Below, one piece after another: positions 15,619 through 26,349 of a DNA stretch of 64,000 bases (the stretch's first letter is position 1; each line of letters begins with the position of its first letter). The notes beneath the pieces were generated by a model. That model worked only from the letters and a program-made list of their open reading frames with translations. It searched no databases and was not told the DNA's origin. The DNA is from UBA7985 sp038141425. Lineage in GTDB: Bacteria; Pseudomonadota; Alphaproteobacteria; UBA7985. The translations under genes were made by a program, and so were the position numbers. Location of the stretch: assembly GCA_038141425.1 (NCBI GenBank), contig JAYQIC010000011.1:62001-126000 (forward strand), given 5' to 3'.

Positions 15619-18600
15619 CAGGACGTAACCACGCCGCCGACAGCGCCCTGCTCCCGCGACTTCGCGGCGAGGCGCTCAAGCTTGCGACGGCGGCCTTCGC
15701 CACCGGCCACCTTACGCACTTCCATCCGCCCCTGAATCATCAGCATGCACGGGGTGAAGAACAGCGAGACCATGGTCGAGAACGCCAACCCGAAGGCGAT
15801 GGCCTGGCTCATCCCGGTCCACCACTGCGCAGAGGCCGCCACCTGGCTGACCACGCCTTCACGCGCGTTCAGCGTCGCGAAGAAATCTCCGACCAGCGGC
15901 AGGGTGGTCAGCGGCGACAGGTCAACGCCGGTGATCACAAAGTTCTGGAAGTCGACCCCGATGCCCAGCGCCAGCGGCAGCAGGCCGAGAATGGTCGTCA
16001 CCGTGGTGATCAGGACTGGCCGCAAACGCTGCGCCCCGGTCAGCAGCACCAGCCGCTGGTATTCCTCTTTCGAGCGGGGGCGGTTTTCCCGCTCCAGCGT
16101 CGCAAAGGTATCCACCAGCACGATGTTGTTGTTCACCACCACCCCGGCAAGCGACACGACACCAATGAAGGTGAACACGCCGAAACCGGAGTTGGTCAGG
16201 ATCAGCCCGAACATCACCCCCGGGATCGACATGGCGACCGCTGTCAGGATCAGCAGCGCGCGATAGAAGCTGTTAAACTGGGTAATCAGCACCGAGAACA
16301 TGCCGACCATGGCGACGGCGAAGGCAAAGCCGAGGAAGGAGAAGGCCTCCTGCTGCTCCTGGTTATCACCGACGAACTCCCAGACCACCTCGCGGTCGAT
16401 ATCGGCGGCTTCGATGGCAGCTGTCAGCTCCTCGATCACCGTCGAATTGGCTTTCTGTGGCTCGCCCGGTTCGGCGGTCGCGACGTTGGCCGACATGGTG
16501 TAGGCCCGCCGCTCATCGATCCGAGTGATCAGGCTGGTGCGCTCATCGATCTCGAAATCGACCAGATTGCCGATCGGCACCGTACCACCTGGGGTGTTGA
16601 TCCGGATCCGGCTGAGCTGATCGATCGACCGGAACTCAGGCGGGAAGCGGAACACGATATCGGTCTCATCGTTCGAGCCGTCCAGACGAATGCTGTCGAC
16701 GATGTAACCGTCGTTGGTCATCTGGATGTACTGCGAAATCTGGAACGCCGTAACGCCAAGGCGCTGGGCGTCGGCCTCTTTCAGGTCGAGTGAAATCTTG
16801 GTTCCCGGCAGCGGTAGCCCGTCCTCGACATCGACGAGGTCGGGGTTTTCTTCCATGATCGTCCGAACCCGCACGAGCTCATTGAGCAGCAGGGTCGGGT
16901 TCTCCGATCGCAGGCGCAGTTGCACGGCCTTGCCGCTCGGCGGACCCCCCGCAACGGCGAGGATTTCCACCTGCACCCCGGCAAAGTGATCGGTTCGGTC
17001 GCGGATCTCCTGCAGGACCTCAGCCACAGGGCGGGTCCGGTTGAAGTAGTCCACGAAGGTCAGCTGTATCGAGCCGATGGTGTCTTCAGATCCAGGAATC
17101 GCAGAGTTGGTCGCACCGCCGCTCTGAGAGCGCACCGACACGGCCGAGAATTCCTGGTTGGCGATGGCGAGGTCGTAAATCACGTCCTCCACATCCCGGA
17201 CGAGCGCGTCCTTCTCATCAATCGACAGATTGCCCCGCGCCTTGATGTGGTAGAGGTTGGCGCTATCGGGTTCGGTCGCCGGGAAGAACTCCGTCGGGAT
17301 ATTGCGCGAAGCGTAGAAGACGAAGGAGAACACCAGAATCAGCAGGCCGAGCACGGCCACCATAATCGGCGCCTGGAGCAGCTGCCGCAGCACGGCGACG
17401 TAAAGCCCGGCAAGGCCCGTCGCCTGGTTCGGGTCCGACGCCTCCTCCGCGGTGGTGGTCTGGCGCGGATTGCCGATCAGCATGAAGAACACGTTGCGCA
17501 GGCCGTAGAAGATGATCACGAACGCCGTCGGCGCCAGCGCGATCCCTGCCAGAATGCCGATAACCAGCTTCAGGGGCGAATCTTCGAGCGCGGCGACGTT
17601 GGCCAACAGCTGGCCATTGATGCCACTGACGAGGAAGAAACCTGCCGCACCGAGGGCAAACACAAAGAACACGACCGAGAAGAACCGGCGGAAGTTGGCG
17701 CCCAGCGTCGGCACAAAGAACAGCGCCATCAGCAGCGAGCCGGACAACGTCACCAGCAGCGTGATCGGCAGGTACTTCATGAACTGCCCGACAAAGCCGG
17801 GGAAGAACAGCATGGGTGCAAACACGATCAGCGTGGTCGAGGTCGAGGCAATGATGGGCCAGGCCATGCGCTTGGCCGGCTCCCCATAGGCTTCGACCAT
17901 GCTCGCGCCCTCCGACAATCGTCGGTCGGCGTATTCACTGACCACCACAGCGCCGTCGACCAGCATGCCGGAGGCGAGGATCAGCGAGAACAGCACCACG
18001 ATGTTGGCGCTCAATCCCATCATGTTCAGCGCGATAAAGCCGAGCATGTAGGAGCCCGGGATCGCAATCGCGACCAGAAGGGCTGACCGCAGGCCGAGGA
18101 TGGCCACAACGATGATCATCACCAGCAGCACGGCAAAGGCGACGTTGTTGATCAGGTCACCCAGCAGCGTCTTGACGAAGACCGAGTCATCGTAGGAACT
18201 GGTTGCGACAATGAGATCCTGTAAGCTTTCCATCAGCTGGCTCCCTCGCTGCCTTCGGTCCATTCCCCGGCGGCAGCCTCTTCGCTGATATCCTCAGCTT
18301 CAAATTCGGTACCCGTGGTCGCAGCAGCGATCACGGCTTTCACCCGGCCGGCGATTTCAAGCGTGTTGGTCCCGGTCCGCTTGGAAACGGAAATGGAGAC
18401 CGACGGCTGGCCGTTGACGCGGGCGTAGTTGTTGGCGTCCTTGAACGTGTCGCGGACCTCGGCAATGCCGGAGAACCGGATGATCGAGTTGCCGTCGACC
18501 ACGATCGGCAGGTCTTCGAGCGACTTCACCCCCTGCAATTCACCGGGCAGTTCGATGTCGAAGGCGCCGGAGCTGGCTTCGGTCGTCCCCGTCACCACCA

Positions 18601-19236
18601 GCAGGTTGGCGTTGGTGATCGCCGAGGAAATCTGGTTCAGGTCGAGGTTGTAGTTCTCGAGCGTGGTCGGCTTGATGATCACCTCGATCACGCGCTCGCG
18701 GTCACCGGCGAGGTCAACTTCCAGCACCCCGGGGATCGTCTCCAGCTCACGCTGCAGGTCCTTGGCAAAATCCACCAGTGTCTTTTCCGGCACCGGCCCG
18801 GTCAGCCCGTAAACGATGATTGGCTGTTCCGACAGGTTGATGGGGTCACGATCGGCTCTTCGGCGTCCTGCGGCAGCTTCGGCTTGGCCCGGTCCACAGC
18901 AAGGCGGATGTCGTCTTCAGCCTTTTCGTCGTCAAAGCCGGCCTCGAACTCGAGCACGATGTTGGCGTAGCCTTGGCTGGCGGTCGAGGTCATGGTCTTG
19001 AGCCCGTCTACGCCTGAGAGTTCGCCTTCCAGCGGCTTGATCAGCTCGTCCTCGGCGTCTTCCGGCGAGATCCCGTTCTGATAGACCGAGACGTAGATCG
19101 ACGGGAAGGTCACGTTGGGAAACGCTTCCTTCGGCAGGATGATCCAGCTGTAGATACCTGAACCCATCAGCGCCAGCAGCAGCACCAGTACCGTTCGGTT
19201 GTAACGCAGCATGGCGTCGATGATTGAGTTCATCAT
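15618..19236 (-). CDS. RND-family efflux pump, inner-membrane subunit (two frame breaks)
   Basis: The three in-order pieces make a protein of about 1205 residues: an N-terminal helix (YNRTVLVLLLALMGSGIYSW), the porter domain, a first membrane bundle (NVAFAVLLVMIIVVAILGL, GLSANIVVLFSLILASGMLVDGAVV), a second porter domain and a second bundle (GVVVNNNIVLVDT). This is the HAE/AcrB plan. It would export toxic compounds by proton antiport. The frame breaks near 18843 (EEPIVT|PINLSEQP) and near 18240 (before LMESLQDLIVATSSYDD). About 100 residues with extra hydrophobic segments follow the first bundle, which makes it longer than AcrB. The adaptor gene is immediately upstream. Confidence 0.88.
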
Positions 19237-19277
19237 GGTCTTTGTCGCCCTTCTTCAGGGTTTAATGGCATCAGTTT

Positions 19278-20411
19278 CTATTGGTTCAGCCGCTCTTCAG
19301 CGGAAATCTGCTCGACGTCTTCGGCCGTCACCGGGTTATCGGTCAGGCCATCCTTAACCGAGGCCTGACCCACCGTGATCAGGGTGACATCCCCCGTCAT
19401 GCCGCTGACCCAGCTCCCCGCCAGATCCGCAGAGATGACTTCTGTCGGATTGAACCTGACCTGGTTGTCTGCAGTCACCGAATAAAGACCCTGGCGACCA
19501 TCTGGCGCACGCTGCAACAGACCCGTTGGCACGTAGTGCAGGCCGGGCGTTGGGATGCGGACTTCAACCGTAGCGGTCACGCCTTCGAACAGGCTGTAGT
19601 CGGGGTTTGGCGCTTCGGCCTCAATCTCAAAGGTGCGGGTCGCCGCATCAGCAAACGGCGAAATGTGGCTGATCACCGCTTCGACCTGCTGGCCGGTAGC
19701 CAATTCAACATCGGCGATCTGCCCGACGGCAAATTCGGCAATCTGCTGCTCGCCTGCGCGGGCGGAGATCAACAAGGGGTCCATCGACGTTACGGCGAGC
19801 ACGGGGTCACCGGCGCCGACAAAACCACCCACCTGAGCGATGCGGTTTTCGACCAGCCCGGCGATGGTGGAGCGCACTTCGAGATCATTCACCTGATCGC
19901 GGGCTTGCTCGACGGCAGCGAGCGCAGCCTGGTAGGCCGTCTCCAGATCGGCGAGGGTGTTGCGGGCAACGAAACCTTCCTCCACCAGCGCGCGGGTCGC
20001 ATCGAGGTCGATTTCGGCGGCAACCAGCGCCTGCTCGGCCTGCCGCAAATTCTCATCGCGGGCATCAGCGCTGATCAGGGCAATGACATCACCCACGGCG
20101 ACCACATCGCCTTTATCGACGTGGATCTCGGACAGCGTGCCACCGGACTGCGCAACGATCGTCTCTCGGCGGCTGGCGGCCGTCTGCCCGGCCAGCTCGA
20201 TAATGCGTTCGAGTGTCGCTTCTTCGAACACCTCTGTGCGGACGTCCAGCACGCTATCTTCGAGCACTATCTCTGCGGGCGGGTTGTTTTCCACAGGTGC
20301 CGAGCCACCCATAATGCGGATCACCATCACCAAAAGCGCGCTCATCAAAATTATCAAAGCGATAAGGATGCCTCGATTGCCATGGTGTTGTCTCTCTATC
20401 CCATTGATCAA
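19278..20411 (-). CDS. Periplasmic adaptor (membrane fusion protein) of the RND pump
   Basis: The 377-residue protein has an N-terminal membrane anchor (ILIALIILMSALLVMVIRI). A lipoyl half-motif (SGGTLSEIHVDKGDVVAVGD), a coiled-coil hairpin (RQAEQALVAAEIDLDATRAL to AVEQARDQVNDLEV), the returning lipoyl half (IAGLVENRIAQVGGFVGAGD) and beta-barrel domains follow. This is the HlyD/AcrA layout. It links the pump to an outer-membrane channel, for which no gene is seen here. The only in-frame start giving the anchor is a TTG at 20411, so the start is uncertain. The gap to the pump gene is 41 bases. Confidence 0.88.
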   Translation of the reverse strand: MINGIERQHHGNRGILIALIILMSALLVMVIRIMGGSAPVENNPPAEIVLEDSVLDVRTEVFEEATLERIIELAGQTAASRRETIVAQSGGTLSEIHVDKGDVVAVGDVIALISADARDENLRQAEQALVAAEIDLDATRALVEEGFVARNTLADLETAYQAALAAVEQARDQVNDLEVRSTIAGLVENRIAQVGGFVGAGDPVLAVTSMDPLLISARAGEQQIAEFAVGQIADVELATGQQVEAVISHISPFADAATRTFEIEAEAPNPDYSLFEGVTATVEVRIPTPGLHYVPTGLLQRAPDGRQGLYSVTADNQVRFNPTEVISADLAGSWVSGMTGDVTLITVGQASVKDGLTDNPVTAEDVEQISAEERLNQ

Positions 20412-20542
20412 AAGGAAATATTGCCGGAACGGACGATTAGTCCGCCGTCTATATGGAGTGGTTTGATCGGTAATTGAACCGCTCGAAAGTGCATTTCTGA
20501 CACCGAATAGACTTCCCGGAAAGACAAAAGGGTTTTTAGAAG

Positions 20543-20565
20543 ATGCTGATGGAATATATTAGCAT
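20543..20565. promoter_or_regulatory. Candidate operator between the efflux operon and its ArsR-type regulator
   Basis: ATGCTGAT (20543-20550) and ATTAGCAT (20558-20565) are inverted arms with one mismatch around a 7-base spacer. The site lies in the divergent gap, 47 bases before the regulator start. Size and symmetry suit a dimeric ArsR-type repressor. That it controls the pump is inference from position. Confidence 0.5.
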
Positions 20566-20612
20566 TGCCTTATGCTCTTTGTCGGGCATGGCAGGGGTTA
20601 AGTACGAAACAA

Positions 20613-21008
20613 ATGACGACAACATCAGACAACGACAGCGGTCTGGGCGGACAAGCCCTCAGGGACGATCAGGATTTCCTCGATATTCAGAGCGAATCCA
20701 GCGCCCCGGCTCTGCACGATGCACTGGGTGATATCGACATCGAGGGCGCGACCCTGTTCCTGCGCGCGCTGTCCAATCAGAACCGATTGGCGCTGGTCAA
20801 CGAGTTGATCGAGGGCGAGCGGACAGTATCCGAACTTGCCGATAAACTGAGAATGCGCCAGCCGGCCGTTTCGCAGCAGCTTGCGCGGCTTCGCGAAAGC
20901 GGGATTGTTGAGTTTCGCCGCGATGGCAAGACCGTCTACTACCGGATTGCCTCTGCTCAGATCGAAAATTTCCTGCCCCTGCTGCAGCAGCACTTCCCCT
21001 CGGAGTGA
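20613..21008 (+). CDS. ArsR-family winged-helix regulator
   Basis: The 131-residue protein has the ArsR fold: LFLRALSNQNRLALVNELIE, then the recognition region TVSELADKLRMRQPAVSQQLARLRESGIVEFRRDGKTVYYRI. No CxC metal-binding motif and no cysteine appears in the DNA-binding part. It is therefore not an obvious metal sensor and may belong to a redox or small-ligand branch. The ATG at 20613 (MTTTSDNDS) is chosen over an upstream start that would run into the candidate operator. It is divergent from the RND efflux genes and probably represses them and itself. The frame is intact. Confidence 0.87.
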   Translation: MTTTSDNDSGLGGQALRDDQDFLDIQSESSAPALHDALGDIDIEGATLFLRALSNQNRLALVNELIEGERTVSELADKLRMRQPAVSQQLARLRESGIVEFRRDGKTVYYRIASAQIENFLPLLQQHFPSE

Positions 21009-21070
21009 ACTGCAGTTGGCTGCTCGTCCTGAGCGTTGAGCCGGACGAGCGAAAGCACTAGACTGTTCGC

Positions 21071-21661
21071 GTGATCAAAGCCTTTGCCAAATCTGTCCTC
21101 GGCCCGCTGTGCGGGATTGCCGCCCTTTTGACGATAGTCGCGTGCGAGCCGATCAACCCCGAGCACTGCCCGTACGCGGATTGGGCTGCAACCGGAGAGC
21201 TGCACGCCTCCAAAGGCTACCAGAGCCGCCTGCCCGGTCTGGTCGACACCTGCATGAAAGTCGGCGTGCTGCCCGACGCCGATGCCTATCTCGCCGGCTA
21301 CAAGCAGGGCCTGCTGTCGTTCTGTACCATCGAAAACGGCTGGGTCTGGGGCGAGCACCGCAGCCTGAACCCCGGGATCTGCCCCGCGTCGATGGCCGAA
21401 GGCTTCGATCGGGGTTTTGCCGTCCGGTCCAAGCTCGAAGAACTGATCATCGAAGAACAGAACCTGCGGCAGGCCCGGAATTCGATCGAGGAGCGCCTCG
21501 CCGAGGGTGAGCCGGTCACCTACGACGAAATCTACGACATGCGCCAGATGACCCGGCAGATCGAACATCTCGATGCCGAGCGCGAGCGCACGCGCAACGG
21601 GTTTGCAAACTGGTTGAGCGCCATGGGCTTGGTTGCGCCCTACGATCTGTATAAGTACTGA
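21071..21661 (+). CDS. DUF2799-type lipoprotein
   Basis: The 196-residue protein starts (GTG) MIKAFAKSVLGPLCGIAALL, with a lipobox VAC at residues 23-25. It then shows DUF2799-like features: DWAATGELHASKGYQSRLPG, DTCMKVGVLPDADAYLAGYKQGLLSFC and GEHRSLNPGICP. The second half is a charged helix, likely coiled coil (EELIIEEQNLRQARNSIEERL). The function of the family is not known. It should sit in the envelope. It follows the regulator by 62 bases on the same strand and may share its transcript. Confidence 0.65.
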   Translation: MIKAFAKSVLGPLCGIAALLTIVACEPINPEHCPYADWAATGELHASKGYQSRLPGLVDTCMKVGVLPDADAYLAGYKQGLLSFCTIENGWVWGEHRSLNPGICPASMAEGFDRGFAVRSKLEELIIEEQNLRQARNSIEERLAEGEPVTYDEIYDMRQMTRQIEHLDAERERTRNGFANWLSAMGLVAPYDLYKY

Positions 21662-21706
21662 CGCGCACGCAACGCACGATCACTTCTCCACCCCGGGTTG
21701 GACGCC

Positions 21707-22676
21707 ATGGATTTTCCCAACAGCTGGGCCACGCCGAAAGTCAGTCATACCGAAGCCGATTGGTGGGTCGGGACTTTCTACGGCTTTGCCCGGGTCGCAG
21801 ACCCAGAAGCGGTGAAGGCGACCATGGTCAGCGCCACCGGCAAAGATCCGGTTTACGGCACCATTCTGGTGGCCGAGGAAGGCGCGAACGGCACACTGTG
21901 CGCGCCCACCCGCGCCATGCTGGACGAAACGCTCGGGCGTCTGTCCGCCGAGATCGGGCTGAGCACGGGTTTCGACCCGACCTGGTCGCGCGTCGACCGG
22001 CCGATCTTCCGCAAGCTCAAGGTTCAGGTGAAGAAGGAAATCGTCACCTTCAAGACCCCGAAGCCACCCCGCTGGAAGGGGAAGGCGGCACCCACCTTGC
22101 GCCCGACGACTGGAACGAATTGATCAGCGACCCCGACACGATCATCATCGATACCCGCAATTCGTTCGAGACCAAGGTCGGCACCTTCCCGGCGCGATCG
22201 ACCCGGGCAACGTGTCGTTCAGCGAATTTCCTGCCTTCGTCGAGGAGCAGCTGCGCGGGCAGGAGGGCAAGAAGGTCGCCATGTTCTGCACCGGCGGGAT
22301 CCGCTGTGAGAAGGCCAGCGTCTACATGAAGGCACAGGGCTTTGATCAGGTGTTCCAGCTCAAGGGCGGGATCCTGCGCTACTTTCAGGAGACCTCGGCG
22401 GAGACCAACTTGTGGGACGGTGATTGCTACGTTTTCGATGACCGGGTGGCGCTGGACAAGAACCTCGAACCCGGCGGCCACATATCCTGCCCCGTTTGCC
22501 GGATGCCCATTCAGCCGGACCAGTTCGACGACCCGCGCTTCAAGGCTGGCTATTCCTGCCCCAGCTGTGCCGATGATCCGTCCTACGACCGAACCCGCGC
22601 GTCCAGCGTCGAGCGCCTGAAGCAGATTTTGCTGGCCGCAAAAAAAGGCAAGCGACACCTCGGCCCACAGGATTAG
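21707..22676 (+). CDS. trhO: Rhodanese-type tRNA uridine(34) hydroxylase (two frame breaks)
   Basis: TrhO (YceA family) uses molecular oxygen to hydroxylate the wobble uridine of certain tRNAs on the way to 5-methoxy or 5-oxyacetic uridine. The N-terminal acylphosphatase-like domain is seen (TFYGFARV, ILVAEEGANGTLCAPT). The rhodanese domain follows, with DTRNSFETKVGTFPGA expected across a break, FCTGGIRCEKASVYMK with the catalytic cysteine, and LKGGILRYFQET. The C-terminus is cysteine-rich (CPVCRMPIQPDQ, CPSCADD). The frame breaks near 22065-22095 and near 22190-22195. ATG 21707 was taken as start; a TTG nine bases upstream is possible. Confidence 0.85.
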
Positions 22677-22787
22677 AACAGACCGGCACCGGACGAAGTC
22701 CGCCCTTTACCTGCCCCGAAGTCCCGTGCAACACTCGGATCAAGTTTTGCGGACAGTCCGCAAAGACAACGATCTGGGGGCGCACGC

Positions 22788-23999
22788 ATGTCCGATGCGC
22801 AGACTGCCCCCTTAGATAAAGACCCGTCGAGCCGACGCAGCCGTCGCCGACGCAGTCCTAAGGGGATGGCCCGGGACGATGCCAGCAATGGCGCCAGACC
22901 GGGCAAGGCAACGGGCAACGCAACGCGCGCCAAGGGGAATCGCGCCCGCCGGGCCGGCGGTCGCCACGCGGGCCCTGTTTATGCTGCCGTGGATCTCGGC
23001 ACCAATAACTGCCGCCTGCTCATCGCCCGCCCCAACGCCAAGGACCGCCAGCAATCCTTCACCGTGGTTGACGCTTTTTCCCGCATCGTTCGGCTGGGCG
23101 AAGGTCTGGGACAGCACGGCACGCTGTCCGAGAAAGCGATGGAGCGGACTGTTGCTGCGCTGAACATCTGCGCGGGCAAAATCCGCCGGCAGGGCGCAAC
23201 TCGTGTGGATGCGGTGGCAACCGAAGCCTGCCGCCAGGCCTCGAACTACCCAGACTTCGTCAGCCGCGTGGAGAAAGAAACCGGCCTCAAACTGCGCTTG
23301 ATTTCGGGGCAGGAGGAGGCTGCGATCGGGCTCGCTGGCTGCGCCTCCCTGCTCGACGGGTCAACACCGCGGGCGCTGGTGTTCGACATTGGCGGCGGGT
23401 CGACCGAGGTTTCGTGGATCGATACCACCGCCGATCGGCCGCGCGTGCTGGCCAGCCGTTCGGTGCCACTGGGCGTGGTCACGCTGGCAGAAAAGTACAG
23501 CGAGGGCCTGGAACTGTCCGAGGGCAATTTCGACCTGATCGTGCGAGAAACCAAGCGTGCCTTCAAGGCCTTTTCCAAGCGTCACGGCATCGTCGACGCC
23601 ATCGACCGCGGCGACGTGCAGATGGTCGGCACCAGCGGCACCATCACCACGGTTGCCGGGCTGCATCTGAAGCTACCAACCTACGACCGCAATCAGGTTG
23701 ACGGCATGGTCATGTCGGTGGGCGATACCCAGGCGGTGATCAATGACCTTCGCGCGCGCGATAACGAGAGCCGGGCCACGCTCGGCTGCATCGGACGCGG
23801 GCGCTCCGATCTGGTGCTGCCCGGCTGCGCGGTGCTCGAAGGACTGACCACGCTGTGGTCCGTGCCACAGCTTTCAGTGGCCGACCGAGGTCTGCGCGAA
23901 GGCATGCTACTGCGGATGATGCAGGGCAAAATGCCGGGCCGTCGCCGCCGGCCACGGGCACGCGACCGCAAGTCCACCGCCGCGAAGGGATCCGATTAA
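22788..23999 (+). CDS. Ppx/GppA family phosphatase
   Basis: The 403-residue protein has a basic disordered N-terminal region of about 60 residues (RRSRRRRSPKG and on), then the ASKHA-type fold: VDLGTNNCRLLIARP, the conserved VDAVATEACRQASN, SGQEEAAIGLAG, and the phosphate loop VFDIGGGSTEVSW. Members hydrolyse polyphosphate or pppGpp. This short form lacks the HD-type C-terminal domain of the long enzymes. The basic tail might bind RNA or polyphosphate (inference). The stop overlaps the rlmE start by one base (TAATG), which argues for co-translation. The frame is intact. Confidence 0.88.
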   Translation: MSDAQTAPLDKDPSSRRSRRRRSPKGMARDDASNGARPGKATGNATRAKGNRARRAGGRHAGPVYAAVDLGTNNCRLLIARPNAKDRQQSFTVVDAFSRIVRLGEGLGQHGTLSEKAMERTVAALNICAGKIRRQGATRVDAVATEACRQASNYPDFVSRVEKETGLKLRLISGQEEAAIGLAGCASLLDGSTPRALVFDIGGGSTEVSWIDTTADRPRVLASRSVPLGVVTLAEKYSEGLELSEGNFDLIVRETKRAFKAFSKRHGIVDAIDRGDVQMVGTSGTITTVAGLHLKLPTYDRNQVDGMVMSVGDTQAVINDLRARDNESRATLGCIGRGRSDLVLPGCAVLEGLTTLWSVPQLSVADRGLREGMLLRMMQGKMPGRRRRPRARDRKSTAAKGSD

Positions 24000-24760
24000 T
24001 GGCCGAGTACAAGCCCAAGCGCACCGGCAGTTCAGGGCGCAGCGGTGGGCCTCCGGGCCAGAGCCGTGATCTCGCCGTGCGGGTCAAGTCGGCGCGCGGG
24101 CGGAAGAACTCGTCGACGCGCTGGCTGCAGCGACAGCTGAACGACCCTTACGTCGCAGCTGCGAAGCGGGATGGCTACCGCGGCCGGGCGGCCTTCAAGC
24201 TGCTCGAGATCAACGACAAGCTGAAGTTCCTCAATCCAGGCAAGCGGGTCGTCGATCTCGGCTGTGCCCCCGGCGGATGGCTGCAGGTGGCCGTACGATA
24301 CTGCGGCGAGGGCAAGGTCGTCGGCATCGACCTGCTGCCGACGGAGCCGGTGGCGGGCGCGCAAGTGATCGAAGGTGACGTGCGCGAGCCGGGCGACCTC
24401 GACCGGGTGCGGGACCTGCTCGACGGGGCGCAGGCCGATATCGTGCTCTCCGACATGGCCGCGTCGTCGACCGGGCACAAGGCAACCGACCACCTGCGCA
24501 TCATCGCGCTGATCGAGATTTCGCTGGATTTCGCCCACGAGGTGCTCGCCCCGGGTGGCTGGTTCGTCGTCAAGATCCTGCAGGGCGGGGCGCAGGGCGA
24601 GCTGCAGAAGCAGCTGGCGCAGTGCTTCGACAAAGTGCGAGTGATCAAGCCCCCGGCGAGCCGCAGCGACAGCTCCGAGGCCTATATTGCCGCGAGCGGC
24701 TATCGCGGACGCCCCGTGGAAGCGACAGATGACCCGGCCGGGGATGGCAGCGAGTCATAA
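23999..24760 (+). CDS. rlmE: 23S rRNA 2'-O-methyltransferase RlmE (FtsJ/RrmJ)
   Basis: RlmE methylates the ribose of U2552 in the A-loop of 23S rRNA in the assembling 50S subunit. The 253-residue protein has the K-D-K-E active-site set: Lys in RAAFKLLEIND, Asp in VLSDMA, Lys in VVKILQGG and Glu in SSEAYIAA. The SAM site is VVDLGCAPGGWLQVA. A basic extension of about 40 residues precedes the core (KPKRTGSSGRSGG). The start is the ATG overlapping the upstream stop. Linkage of ppx/gppA with rlmE is common in alphaproteobacteria. The frame is intact. Confidence 0.95.
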   Translation: MAEYKPKRTGSSGRSGGPPGQSRDLAVRVKSARGRKNSSTRWLQRQLNDPYVAAAKRDGYRGRAAFKLLEINDKLKFLNPGKRVVDLGCAPGGWLQVAVRYCGEGKVVGIDLLPTEPVAGAQVIEGDVREPGDLDRVRDLLDGAQADIVLSDMAASSTGHKATDHLRIIALIEISLDFAHEVLAPGGWFVVKILQGGAQGELQKQLAQCFDKVRVIKPPASRSDSSEAYIAASGYRGRPVEATDDPAGDGSES

Positions 24761-24853
24761 TCAGCGCTCAACCCACAGGTTCCACAGTTGCGGGTTCTCC
24801 AGCGTCGGTCTTTGCCCTAGGCTGACAAAGAAAAGGGCAAGGACCTTTTCCCC

Positions 24854-26316
24854 ATGAGAATTCGTGACGCGCTGACCTTCGACGACGTTCTGCTCCAGCC
24901 CCAGCGCTCGGAGGTTGTCCCGCTCGAGACCCAGACCAGCACCCGCATTTCGCGCAGCATCAGCGTGGGCATCCCGCTGATGTCGGCGGCCATGGACACG
25001 GTCACGGAAGCCCCCATGGCCATCACTATGGCACAGGCGGGCGGCATCGGCGTGGTGCACAAGAATCTGAGCATCGAAGAGCAGGCCGCCGCCGTTCTGA
25101 CCGTGAAAAAGTACGAATCCGGCATGGTCATCAACCCGGTAACCATCAATCCGGGCGCGACGCTGGCCGACGCCATGCTGCTGATGCAGCAGCACCGGAT
25201 CAGCGGCATTCCGGTGGTCGAACCGGGCAGCGAAAAGCTGGTCGGCATCCTGACCAACCGCGACGTGCGCTTTGCCCGTGACCAGCGCCAGACCGTCGCC
25301 GAGCTGATGACCCACCAAAACCTGATCACCGTAACCGAAGGCTGCGAGCGGGACGAGGCCGAGCGCCTGCTCCACCAGCACCGGATCGAAAAGCTGCTGG
25401 TTGTCGACGAGGCGTTCCGCTGCGGCGGCCTGATCACGGTCAAGGATATCGAAAAGGCCCAGAACCACCCCAACGCGACCAAGGATGCGCAAGGGTCGGC
25501 TGAAGGTCGCCGCGGCGACGGGTGTCGGGGACGACGGCCTGCGCCGCGCCGAGGCCCTGCTCGAGGCTGGGGTGGATGCCATCATCGTCGACACGGCCCA
25601 CGGACACTCCCAGGGCGTGCTGAACCAGGTCAGCGCCATCAAGCGCCTGTCCAACGCCGCTGACGTCATCGGCGGCAACGTCGCCACCGCCGACGGCACG
25701 CGTGCGCTGATCGACGCGGGCGCAGACGGGGTGAAGGTCGGCATCGGGCCGGGTACGATCTGCACCACCCGGATCGTCGCCGGGGTTGGCGTACCGCAGC
25801 TGACGGCGGTCGTCGACGCGGTGGAAGCTGCCAGGAGCACGACGTGCCGGTGATCGCCGACGGCGGCATCAAGACCAGCGGCGACATCGCCAAGGCCATC
25901 GCCGGCGGGGCGTCGGCCTGCATGGTCGGATCGCTGCTCGCCGGGACCGACGAGGCGCCGGGGAAGTGTTCCTCTATCAGGGCCGATCGTACAAATCCTA
26001 TCGCGGCATGGGCTCACTGGGCGCCATGGCGCGCGGCTCGGCGGACCGTTACTTCCAGGCTGAAGTCAGCTCCGAGCTCAAACTGGTGCCCGAGGGCATC
26101 GAGGGTCGTGTCCCCTACAAGGGCCCGGCCAACGCCATCCTGCACCAGCTTGTCGGCGGCCTGCGCGCCGCCATGGGCTACACCGGCAACGCCACGATCG
26201 AAGAGATGCAGCAGAATTGCAGCTTCCTGAAGATCACCGCAGCGGGCCTGCGCGAATCCCACGTCCACGACGTTTCCATCACCAAGGACGCGCCCAACTA
26301 CGCGCGCCAGAACTAA
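24854..26316 (+). CDS. guaB: IMP dehydrogenase (three frame breaks)
   Basis: GuaB oxidises IMP to XMP with NAD, the first committed step to GMP. The sequence begins MRIRDALTFDDVLLQPQRSE. It has two CBS domains (about residues 95-205), the catalytic loop GPGTICTTRIVAGVG with its cysteine, ADGGIKTSGDIAKA, and the C-terminal flap YRGMGSLGAM. Total length, about 487 codons, is normal. Breaks lie near 25487 (KDAQG|RLKVAAATG, one base extra), near 25830 (VEAA|QEHDVPVIADGG, one base missing) and near 25965 (APG|EVFLYQGRSYK, one G missing). guaA follows after 33 bases. Confidence 0.93.
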
Positions 26317-26349
26317 GCCAGAAAAACGAAGAAGAAGAAGGGTTCATCG

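Noticed and set aside
15531..18086. Long + strand frames (over 380 codons) opposite the RND pump gene
   Set aside because: They mirror codon usage of the real minus-strand gene and show no conserved motif, signal peptide or ribosome site.
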